Below, piece after piece: positions 1-5,938 of a DNA stretch of 5,938 nucleotides (positions within the stretch are counted from its first letter, which is position 1; every line of letters starts with the position of its first letter). The position numbers and the translations under genes were made by a program. Origin of the DNA: Ignavibacteria bacterium (lineage in GTDB: Bacteria > Bacteroidota > Ignavibacteria > UBA10030 > SZUA-254). The stretch lies in the NCBI GenBank assembly GCA_005877655.1, contig VBOC01000076.1, positions 5,373-11,310 on the forward strand, written 5' to 3'. Under the pieces are notes generated by a model that was given only the letters and a program-made list of their open reading frames with translations, searched no databases and had not been told where the DNA came from.

Positions 1-1
1 G

Positions 2-2921
2 TCGACCATCAGCATCGGCGCGCTGACGCCCGTGCTCGCGCAGACTGACGCTGCGCAGCCGGCGGCACCGGCCGCCACCAGCCCCGAGTCGACCCAAGCG
101 CAGCCCGCGGCCGTGGCCGCTGCTACCGCGGAGTCGACGAAACCGCAGCCCACGGCGCTGGAAGCAGTCGTCGTCACGGGGTCCAACTTGCCGACTGCTC
201 CCGACGAGGTGGCGGTTCCGGTCAGCGTGCTGGGGGCGGATCTGATCGATCGGGCAGGCGTCAATTCCAACGTGCTGGAGGTGCTGCGCAAGTCGCTGCC
301 GTCTTTTGCCGGCCGCAGCAATGCAGGCAACAGCAACGCCAACAATAACAATCAGAACACTGCGGGCGGATCGCAGGTGCAGCTGCGCAACCTCGACACG
401 CTCGTGCTCGTCAACGGCCGGCGCGTCGCAATCAGCGGCATCAATGCGATCGGCGGCAAGAATTTCGTCGATGTCAATCAGATCCCGGCCGCGGCGATCG
501 ATCGCATCGAGGTACTGACCGACGGTGCGTCGGCGATCTACGGTTCCGATGCCATCGGCGGCGTAGTTAACATCATCTTGAAATCGAACACCGAGGGCCT
601 GGAGGCCGGCAGCCGGCTCGGATTCGCCGACGGCAATTACAACGAGAACTCGGTCTATTTCGTCGGCGGCGCGGACCTGAAAGGGGTCAAGGTTACGTTG
701 ACTGGAAGTGTTTCGCACACCGACCCGCTGTTTCAGAACCAGCGTCCGTTTTCGTCGCCTTCACCGTTGGCCGGTCGCACGGCGGCCGTGCCCGGGGCGG
801 TTGGCGCGAACGGACTGAACCCGGGCGCATTGCTGGCTCCTGGCCTCGGTTCACCGCGCGACACCAACCCGACGGGCACCGCTGCAACCGCAGGCTCGGT
901 CGCAGCGCTGATCGCCAACGGCACCTATATTCCGGCGACCCCGAAAAGCGTTCAGGCGTCCTACGACTTGTCGCCGTTTCAGACGCTGCTGCTGCGCCAG
1001 GACCAGGACTCGCTGGTCGCAACTTTCGAAACCGACCTGCAGCCGAGCGGGAAGTTGACGGCGTTCGGCGACGCCATGTTATCGAAGACCGACAGCTTCA
1101 CGCAGTTCATCCCGATTGTGACCTCGGTGACGGTGCCCGCCGGAGCTCCGTATAACCCGTTGACGACCGCGTTTCCGCAGGTCCAGGTCGGCTACACGCC
1201 TTATCCGCACCAGTTCTATGACACGGCCGAAGGCACGCGCGTTACTGCGGGCCTGCGTGGCGACCTGTGGGGTTGGAACTGGGAGACGGCCTATGTCTAC
1301 AGTCAAAGCCTGCTGACCCAGCGGCAGACGAATCTGATCTACAAACCGAACCTTCCGCGCGCGATCGCCGGTGGCTACGACGCCAACGGCAACCCGACGG
1401 CAGGCGGCAAATATAGTCTCGTCGCGCCCGGGTTCAGCGAAAACAATGGCCGGGTCCTCCAACCCGCGCTCGACCCGTTTGCACGCGCCAGCGGCGCAGT
1501 TCCGGGATCGCTCGCCAATCTCTTTGGAACCGAAGTCATCAACGCTGGCAGCCGCCTTGCGTCGATCGACGCCAAGGTCGCCGGAGCACCCTTTAGTTTG
1601 CCCGCGGGCAAGTTCCGTGTGGCGGTCGGTGCCAGTTTCCGCCGCGAGAGCCTGTCGGGTCAGACGGACCCGAATGGGCTCAACACGGGTCCAACTGCTC
1701 AGCGCTGGATCGGCGGCACCTTTGCGGATCCGTTCAGCGGCAGTCGGCACATCAGCGCCGCGTTCGCGGAATTTCGTGCGCCGCTGACGAGCCCGAGCAT
1801 GGAACTGCCGGGCGTGCACGCGTTCGACTTGATCGGCGCGGCACGTGCCGAACGTTACAGCGATGCGGGCGGCTCCGTGGTTCCAAAAGTGGGTTTCCGC
1901 TGGCAACCGGTCAACCCGCAGGTCACGGTTCGCGGAACCTACGCAAAATCGTTTACCGCTCCGACGCTTTTTGCCTTGAATGGCCCAACCGATACGCGGC
2001 TCGTCGGCCCTGGCGTCGTGCAGTCCGTGTTCGGCATCGCCGGCGACCAAATCAACGGCGAGGACGGCAACAACCCGAAGCTGGAACCCAGCAAGGCGAA
2101 GTCGTATTCGGTCGGCTTTGCGATCTCGCCGCAAGCGCTGGCGGGGCTTAACGTGACGGTCGACTTTTCGGACATTCGCCAGCAGGGCTATCCGGGCGGG
2201 ATCGGCTTCACGAATATTCTGCAAAGCATCGACCAGCTGGGATCGGCCTCGCCGTTCTACAACAATCTCGGCTTTGGCAATTTCCCGGGCTCGGCCGGCG
2301 CGACGCAGCCTTTCGGAACGCCGGGCTCACTGGGCGCGTACCTGCGCGGGGGCGGCAACTCCTTGAACCTGTACGCGATCGACCAACGTCAGCGTCGACT
2401 ACGAACTGCCGGCACACGGCCTTGGAACCTTCACGGTAGGTACGACCGGCGCGATCTTCCTGCATTACCAGTTCCAGGCTTTGCCGGGCCAGAAGTTCTA
2501 TGAGTACGCGGGCACCGTCACCAACGGCGGCACGGGCGTCCAGGGCACGGTACCACGCGTTCGCTTCTATTCGACCCTCGACTGGAAGCTTGAAAAATAC
2601 GACGTAACGCTCGGCAACACGTTCATTTCTTCGGTGACCGACATCGGCCCTGGCGGCATCGTTTACGAAAACAGCAAGACGCTGAAGGCGCTCCCCGTCG
2701 CGAGCTACATCACCTGGGATCTGCGCGCCGCGTATACCGATGACACGCCCAGCAGCACGATCCGCCCGATCAAGGGCTGGGCCGTCGCGATGGGCGTCAA
2801 CAACATTGCCAATCGGATGCCACCGCTCGCTCCGCAGGCTTACACCGACAACAACGCAGACGTCTCGACCTATTCGCCGATAGGTCGCCTGGTATATGTC
2901 ATGGGTAACGTGAAGTTCTGA
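2..2921 (+). pseudogene. TonB-dependent outer-membrane receptor, 5'-partial and frameshifted
   Basis: This is an outer-membrane beta-barrel receptor that imports a ligand using energy passed on by TonB; the substrate cannot be told. The frame is open from base 2, and its first residues (ISIGALTPVLAQ) look like the end of a signal peptide cleaved after VLA. The true start is therefore upstream, and the GTG at 32 is not it. Numbering from base 2, there follow an Ala/Pro/Gln-rich linker, a TonB-box-like LEAVVVTG (53-60) and a plug domain (about 70-195) with an Asn-rich stretch, RNLDTLVLVNGRRV and DRIEVLTDGASAIYGSDAIG. Barrel motifs include GTYAKSFTAPTLF (near 1940-1975) and NNPKLEPSKAKSYSVGF. 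The first frame drifts into unrelated sequence and stops at 2503. Receptor-like sequence resumes one frame over (VDYELPAHGLGTFTVG) and runs to the TGA at 2919-2921, ending in GRLVYVMGNVKF with the C-terminal Phe typical of barrels. Together about 970 residues, normal for large receptors. Either a real mutation or a sequence error; as written, no complete barrel is made. Confidence 0.9.
2382..2392 (+). other. Frameshift junction in the receptor gene
   Basis: The 11-base segment ACCAACGTCAG makes sense in both frames. With the preceding base it reads D-Q-R-Q in the upstream frame, completing NLYAIDQRQ. In the downstream frame it reads T-N-V-S, leading into VDYELPAHG. The downstream frame has a stop at 2364-2366, so the switch must lie between 2367 and about 2480, and protein sense places it here. 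One extra base or a loss of 3n+2 bases would produce it. A collapse of two short direct repeats is my inference. There is no obvious slippery heptamer suggesting programmed frameshifting. Confidence 0.7.
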
Positions 2922-2945
2922 AGATGCCAAGGGTCCTTCGCCATG

Positions 2946-2969
2946 CCATCGGCGGGTTGAGGCCGACGG
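2946..2969 (+). promoter_or_regulatory. Imperfect hairpin before the tonB leader
   Basis: CCATCGGC (2946-2953) can pair with GCCGACGG (2962-2969) as an 8-pair stem with one A-C mismatch and an 8-base loop. No T-run follows, so it is not a classical intrinsic terminator. It ends five bases before the GAGGAGG ribosome binding site, where it could affect mRNA processing, stability or translation. It may also be chance in GC-rich DNA. Confidence 0.25.
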
Positions 2970-2974
2970 GACTC

Positions 2975-2981
2975 GAGGAGG
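2975..2981 (+). promoter_or_regulatory. Strong ribosome binding site of the mini-ORF
   Basis: GAGGAGG is followed by a 7-base A-rich spacer (CAACAAA) and the ATG at 2989. It is the best Shine-Dalgarno sequence in the 111-base gap. It lies 51 bases upstream of the tonB ATG, too far to serve that start directly. Confidence 0.7.
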
Positions 2982-2988
2982 CAACAAA

Positions 2989-3036
2989 ATGACGTTGTTG
3001 GGGGCCCTTCAACGCTTCTCGGGGTTTATCCGATGA
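2989..3036 (+). CDS. 15-codon leader ORF coupled to tonB
   Basis: An ATG with an excellent ribosome binding site (GAGGAGG, 7-base spacer) opens a 15-codon frame encoding MTLLGALQRFSGFIR. Its TGA (3034-3036) overlaps the tonB ATG (3033-3035) as ATGA, the usual layout of translational coupling. The tonB start has only a weak purine stretch (CGGGG) before it. I infer that ribosomes load at the mini-ORF and reinitiate at tonB. The peptide is short and mildly hydrophobic and matches no family I recognise. It lacks the runs of one amino acid seen in attenuation leaders. A possible 6-pair hairpin (2997-3013, with two G-U pairs) lies inside the frame. It could instead be only the remnant of a longer gene. 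Confidence 0.5.
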   Translation: MTLLGALQRFSGFIR

Positions 3037-3683
3037 GCTTCGTCCAACCCGAGAAGAGCGCGACCATATCGACGGCCGGCATTGGCGTCGCCGTTGCCTT
3101 CCACATTGTGCTGTTGTGGGCGCTGATGAATGGGCTCGGGCACAAGGTCATGCAGGTAATCAATGCGCCCATCGAGACCAAGATCATCGATGAGGTTAAA
3201 GCGCCTCCGCCTCCGCCCAAAGTGATCGAGTTGCCGCCGCCACCCAAGTTCACGCCGCCTCCGCCCGCTTTTGTACCTCCACCCGAGGTGCAGGTGCAGG
3301 CCCCACCGCCGCCACAAACGACCATCAGTGCGGTCGTCGCCGAGCCCCCGCCCGTGGTGCCTGCGGTAGCTCCTCGGGCCACGGCACCGGCGCCCGCAAC
3401 GGCACCAGCGCCTGTGTCGGCTTCGGTCGCGTGTTCCAACTACGCCAAGGTCATGGGCGATGCCGGATTCCCACGTGAAGCGATCCGCGCGGGGCTCGAA
3501 GAGGGCAGCGCCTTGATCCAGTTCACTCTGGGTGCAAACGGCGAGGTCAAGGACGTCACGGCGCTCAGCGCCTCGCATCCCGTATTTGCAAAGGGAAGCA
3601 TGAAAATCGTCAGCCAATACAAGTGCGCGGGCCTGGGGCATGACGTCGCGGTCCAGGTGCCATTCGTCTTCAGGTCCCGCTAG
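3033..3683 (+). CDS. tonB: TonB energy transducer, periplasm-spanning
   Basis: This 216-residue protein links the ExbB/ExbD motor to outer-membrane receptors by binding their TonB box. Residues 1-14 are cytoplasmic. One membrane helix follows at about 15-33 and carries a His (H24) in the place of the conserved TonB transmembrane His. A Pro-rich spacer with many PPPP and PPPK runs covers about 57-128. The C-terminal TonB domain (about 131-216) contains GFPREAIRAGLEEGSALIQFTLGANGEVKDV in pieces typical of the family and ends PFVFRSR. It holds only two Cys, C134 and C198, near the two ends of the domain. ATG 3033 is chosen because no ATG, GTG or TTG lies upstream in this frame back to the stop at 2958. 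Its start overlaps the mini-ORF stop, and exbB follows after 62 bases. Confidence 0.93.
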   Translation: MSFVQPEKSATISTAGIGVAVAFHIVLLWALMNGLGHKVMQVINAPIETKIIDEVKAPPPPPKVIELPPPPKFTPPPPAFVPPPEVQVQAPPPPQTTISAVVAEPPPVVPAVAPRATAPAPATAPAPVSASVACSNYAKVMGDAGFPREAIRAGLEEGSALIQFTLGANGEVKDVTALSASHPVFAKGSMKIVSQYKCAGLGHDVAVQVPFVFRSR

Positions 3684-3745
3684 GGCGACCGGGAGCCCGC
3701 TTAACCGCTTTTGTCCTCGAACCATCCACGACGATTGGAGAAAAA

Positions 3746-4552
3746 ATGTCCACCACCACACGAATGACCATGCTTCCGGCGACTCTGCTACTGGTCGCTG
3801 GGCTGGCGCTGGGCGCTACCACCGTCGCGCGCGCCCAATCCGAGCCGGTGAATGCGGCGACTGCCCTCCCAGGTGCCGCGGAGTCGCTCGATAACCCCTA
3901 TGGCTTGAAAGACATCCTTCAGCACGGCGACTTGGTGTCCAAGGGCGTGCTGGGTGTCTTGATGATCATGTCTCTGGGCACCTGGTTCATCCTGGTCGCA
4001 AAGCTGCTCGAGCAGCGCAAGCTGCTGAGGGAAGCCAAGGCTGTCGGAACAGGCTCGACCTTCTGGAAGTCGGGAACACTGCAGAAAGGAACCGAAGGGC
4101 TGGCGAAAGAAGGCGCCTTCCGCTTTATTGCCGATACGGCCATCGAAGCCAGCAAGCGACACGAAGGGGTGCTGGCAGGAGTCGACCTCAGTTCCTGGAT
4201 CACCACGTCGCTTGAAGAGGCCAATGAGGACGTGGAGCATCGCTTGCAAAAGGGCCTGGCTTTCCTTGCCACGGTGGGCTCGACCAGCCCTTTCATCGGT
4301 CTGTTCGGCACGGTCTGGGGAATCCTCAATGCGCTCACCGCAATCGGCGTCGCCGGCCAGGCGAGCATCGACAAGGTAGCCGGTCCGGTCGGCGATGCTC
4401 TGATCATGACCGCTCTTGGCCTGGCGGTAGCCGTGCCCGCAGTGCTTGGGTACAACTGGCTGGTCGGTCGCAACACGAGCGCATTGCATCACGTGACAAC
4501 GTTCGGATCGAAGTTGCGCGCCATGCTTCTGGCTGCCCCGGCGGCCGCGTGA
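3746..4552 (+). CDS. exbB: ExbB proton-channel motor subunit (MotA/TolQ/ExbB family)
   Basis: ExbB forms the inner-membrane pentamer that, with ExbD, couples proton flow to TonB. The protein has 268 residues. Residues 1-30 look like a cleavable signal peptide ending ATTVARA, followed by a periplasmic stretch (about 31-66). Membrane helices lie at about 67-87, 171-197 and 214-238, with a cytoplasmic region (88-170) between the first two. The family signatures are clear: GSTSPFIGLFGTVWGI (178-193) and ALIMTALGLAVAVPAV (218-233). T180 and T222 match the pore threonines T148 and T181 of E. coli ExbB. At the position of E. coli E176 the residue is D217. The start ATG has GGAG (3737-3740) five bases upstream; later Met codons at residues 7 and 9 lack this and would shorten the signal peptide. 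The exbD ribosome binding site overlaps its stop. Confidence 0.94.
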   Translation: MSTTTRMTMLPATLLLVAGLALGATTVARAQSEPVNAATALPGAAESLDNPYGLKDILQHGDLVSKGVLGVLMIMSLGTWFILVAKLLEQRKLLREAKAVGTGSTFWKSGTLQKGTEGLAKEGAFRFIADTAIEASKRHEGVLAGVDLSSWITTSLEEANEDVEHRLQKGLAFLATVGSTSPFIGLFGTVWGILNALTAIGVAGQASIDKVAGPVGDALIMTALGLAVAVPAVLGYNWLVGRNTSALHHVTTFGSKLRAMLLAAPAAA

Positions 4553-4562
4553 GGAGAGCCTG

Positions 4563-4997
4563 ATGGGCACGAGCGTGGGCGCGTCTCGAGGCGTCAGTCA
4601 ATGCAACTCGCAAATCAACACCACTCCCTTGGTGGACGTGATGTTGGTCCTGCTCATCATTTTCCTTATCACGATTCCCGTGGCGGTGACGTCGATTAAG
4701 CTGAACCTCCCGAAGGAGTCGAACCAGCCGCGCACGAGCAAGCCCGAGAACATCGTTGTATCGGTTGACAAGGATGGAGACATCTACTGGAACGATCTGC
4801 ACATTCCGGACGCGTCTGCCTTCCTGCAGCGATTGAAGGTGGAGTCCGTCAAGGTCCCGCAGCCCGAGGTGCATATCCGGGGCGACGGCGCGAGCCGCTA
4901 CGAGGCGATAGGCCGAATCATCTTCGCTTGCCAGCGTGCCGGCATCACAAGGGTCGCTTTCGTGACCGAACCACCGGCACGGCAAATGGGGAGATGA
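4563..4997 (+). CDS. exbD: ExbD proton-channel subunit, first copy
   Basis: This 144-residue protein is the single-helix partner of ExbB, anchored in the inner membrane with a periplasmic domain. The signature INTTPLVDVMLVLLIIF starts at residue 18. D25 falls at the same number as the proton-carrying Asp25 of E. coli ExbD. The helix spans about 24-43. The periplasmic part contains NIVVSVDKDGDIYWNDLHI and PEVHIRGDGASRYEAIGRI, both ordinary for ExbD. The ribosome binding site GAGGAG (4551-4556) overlaps the exbB stop and lies six bases before the ATG, so the two genes are closely linked in translation. A Cys at residue 14 lies in the short cytoplasmic tail. Its TGA (4995-4997) is embedded in the region that starts the second copy. 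Confidence 0.93.
   Translation: MGTSVGASRGVSQCNSQINTTPLVDVMLVLLIIFLITIPVAVTSIKLNLPKESNQPRTSKPENIVVSVDKDGDIYWNDLHIPDASAFLQRLKVESVKVPQPEVHIRGDGASRYEAIGRIIFACQRAGITRVAFVTEPPARQMGR
4614..4676 (+). repeat. Coding repeat shared by the two exbD genes
   Basis: The 63 bases coding for the start of the membrane helix match 5060-5122 in the second exbD at 52 of 63 positions by my hand count. They include the runs GACGTGATG and GGTCCTGCTC. This reflects an old tandem duplication held by protein constraint; the rest of the two genes has diverged strongly. It could serve as a site for recombination between copies. Confidence 0.6.
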
Positions 4998-4999
4998 CC

Positions 5000-5434
5000 A
5001 TGGGAATGAGCCTTGCTCAAAATGGGGGAAAGAAGGGTCGACCACAGGTCATGGGTGAAATGAACACCACGCCCTTGATCGACGTGATGCTGGTCCTGCT
5101 CGTCATGCTGATCATCACGATTCCGATCCAGTTGCATTCGGTCAGCCTCAACCTGCCGTCGGGCAAAGCCCCGCCCGCAACGACGGAACCCGAGATCGTT
5201 CGTATTGATGTCGACTTCGACGGCACCGTGTTGTGGAACGGCGAGGTCATCGCCGATCGGGCGGCGCTGGAATCAAGGATGAAGGAAAAGGCCGCCCAGG
5301 CCGTCCAGCCCGAGGTCCACCTGCGTCCCAACAAGCTGGTGAAGTATGACCGCGTGGCCGCGGTGATGGCTTCCGCCCAGCGCCTGGGCCTGAAGAAGAT
5401 CGGCATGATCGGCAACGAGCAGTTCATCAAGTGA
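5000..5434 (+). CDS. exbD: ExbD proton-channel subunit, second copy
   Basis: A second ExbD, also 144 residues from this start. It has a Lys/Gly-rich cytoplasmic tail, the signature MNTTPLIDVMLVLLVMLIIT (from residue 21) with the proton-carrying Asp at D28, one membrane helix, and a periplasmic domain with EIVRIDVDFDGTVLWNGEVI and PEVHLRPNKLVKYDRVAAVM. Compared with the first copy, the helix reads LVM-LIIT where that one has LII-FLIT. Start choice: ATG 4994 overlaps the previous stop (ATGA), but GGGGAG (4988-4993) sits directly against it. The same GGGGAG is six bases before ATG 5000, so 5000 is preferred; ATG 5006 is less likely. In Xanthomonas campestris a tonB-exbB-exbD1-exbD2 cluster is known in which exbD2 is dispensable for iron uptake, so this copy may have a specialised role. 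Confidence 0.92.
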   Translation: MGMSLAQNGGKKGRPQVMGEMNTTPLIDVMLVLLVMLIITIPIQLHSVSLNLPSGKAPPATTEPEIVRIDVDFDGTVLWNGEVIADRAALESRMKEKAAQAVQPEVHLRPNKLVKYDRVAAVMASAQRLGLKKIGMIGNEQFIK

Positions 5435-5439
5435 GCGCC

Positions 5440-5938
5440 ATGGCAGGAAACGCACGATTGTTCGTGGCTGCGCTGATGCTGGCGGCGGGCCTGGCACAGG
5501 CGCAGGAAACGCTGCGCCCGGAGATCGGTAAACCGCTGCAGGCCGCGCAGGAGTTGCTGAAAGAAGGCAAGTACAAGGATGCGCTGGGCAAGGTCCGCGA
5601 AGCGGACGCCGTCAGCGACCGCACGCCGTACGAGAATTACATTCTCGATCGAATGCGTGGCAGCGCCGCTGCGGGTGCCGGCGACGATGCGACTGCCACC
5701 AGGTCCTTCGAGGCCGTGCTGACCAGCGGCCGGCTGCAGACGGCCGAAAAGCTGCAAATACTCGAGGCCATCGCGAACGTGTCGTACCGGGCAAAAGACT
5801 ACGCCAAGGCGATCGAATGGTCGCAGCGCTATTTCAAGGAGGGCGGCAGCAGCGAACAGATGAACAGTCTGCAGGCCAGTGCCCACTACCTGAGCGGTGA
5901 CTATGCTGGCCTGGTAAGGGATATGCAACAAAAGGTCC
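5440..5938 (+). CDS. Exported TPR-like protein, 3'-partial
   Basis: The frame stays open to the window end, giving 166 residues. Residues 1-21 form a signal peptide (RLFVAALMLAAGLAQA, cleavage before QETLRP), so the protein is periplasmic or lipid-free secreted; no lipobox Cys is seen. The rest is helical with TPR-like spacing: AAQELLKEGKYKDALGKVRE (35-54), a middle helical pair (about 63-97) and IANVSYRAKDYAKAIEWSQR (111-130), followed by ASAHYLSGDYAGLV. TPR units bind other proteins. ATG 5440 lies five bases after the exbD stop; an in-frame GTG at 5431 overlaps that stop but has no better ribosome binding site. Neither has a strong one, so translation probably depends on coupling. Its place at the end of the operon suggests a helper of the TonB complex; that is inference. 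Confidence 0.82.
   Translation, partial: MAGNARLFVAALMLAAGLAQAQETLRPEIGKPLQAAQELLKEGKYKDALGKVREADAVSDRTPYENYILDRMRGSAAAGAGDDATATRSFEAVLTSGRLQTAEKLQILEAIANVSYRAKDYAKAIEWSQRYFKEGGSSEQMNSLQASAHYLSGDYAGLVRDMQQKV

Noticed and set aside
1079..2224. Long minus-strand open frame (381 codons) opposite the receptor
   Set aside because: It lies wholly opposite clear receptor barrel sequence, is rich in Arg/Ala/Val as expected of a GC-rich antisense frame, and shows no domain.
2382..2392. Programmed ribosomal frameshift in the receptor
   Set aside because: There is no slippery heptamer, no clear stimulator, and such frameshifting is not known for TonB-dependent receptors.
2208..2987. Minus-strand open frame (259 codons) across the receptor end and gap
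   Set aside because: Antisense shadow in GC-rich DNA. It covers the frameshift but does not explain the receptor-like sequence on the plus strand.
3026..3439. Minus-strand Gly-rich frame opposite tonB
   Set aside because: The glycine runs are simply the complement of the proline codons in the TonB spacer.
3684..3745. Terminator or promoter between tonB and exbB
   Set aside because: Only a tiny CGGG/CCCG pairing with a 2-base loop is present, with no adjoining T-run, and I see no convincing -35/-10 pair.
5017..5931. Minus-strand open frame (304 codons) opposite exbD2 and the TPR gene
   Set aside because: Both plus-strand genes carry convincing motifs, and the antisense product has no recognisable features.

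Overview
The window is a GC-rich stretch from a Gram-negative bacterium, most likely a beta- or gammaproteobacterium (Burkholderiales- or Xanthomonadales-like). That placement rests on three remembered resemblances, with no search run: the style of the TonB protein, an ExbB with a signal peptide, and tandem exbD genes. All genes are on the + strand and together form an outer-membrane active transport locus.

Positions 2-2921 hold a large TonB-dependent outer-membrane receptor. Its 5' end lies outside the window; the visible part begins inside the signal peptide. Its reading frame is broken near 2382-2392, so the last ~175 residues of the beta-barrel are encoded one frame over. The 111-base gap to tonB has no convincing terminator. 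It holds an imperfect hairpin and then a strong ribosome binding site serving a 15-codon mini-ORF (2989-3036), whose stop codon overlaps the tonB start.

Positions 3033-5434 hold tonB, exbB and two tandem exbD genes: the inner-membrane motor (ExbB/ExbD) that uses the proton gradient, and the periplasm-spanning TonB that passes energy to receptors. exbB, exbD1 and exbD2 are almost contiguous. The final gene (5440 to the window end, partial) is an exported TPR-like protein packed against exbD2, so it probably belongs to the same operon.

The system is a recognisable TonB-ExbB-ExbD cluster, not a wholly new one. The points worth a second look are the receptor frameshift with its repeat-like junction, the mini-ORF coupled to tonB, an Asp in place of the usual Glu in the third ExbB membrane helix, the paired ExbD proteins and the linked TPR protein.
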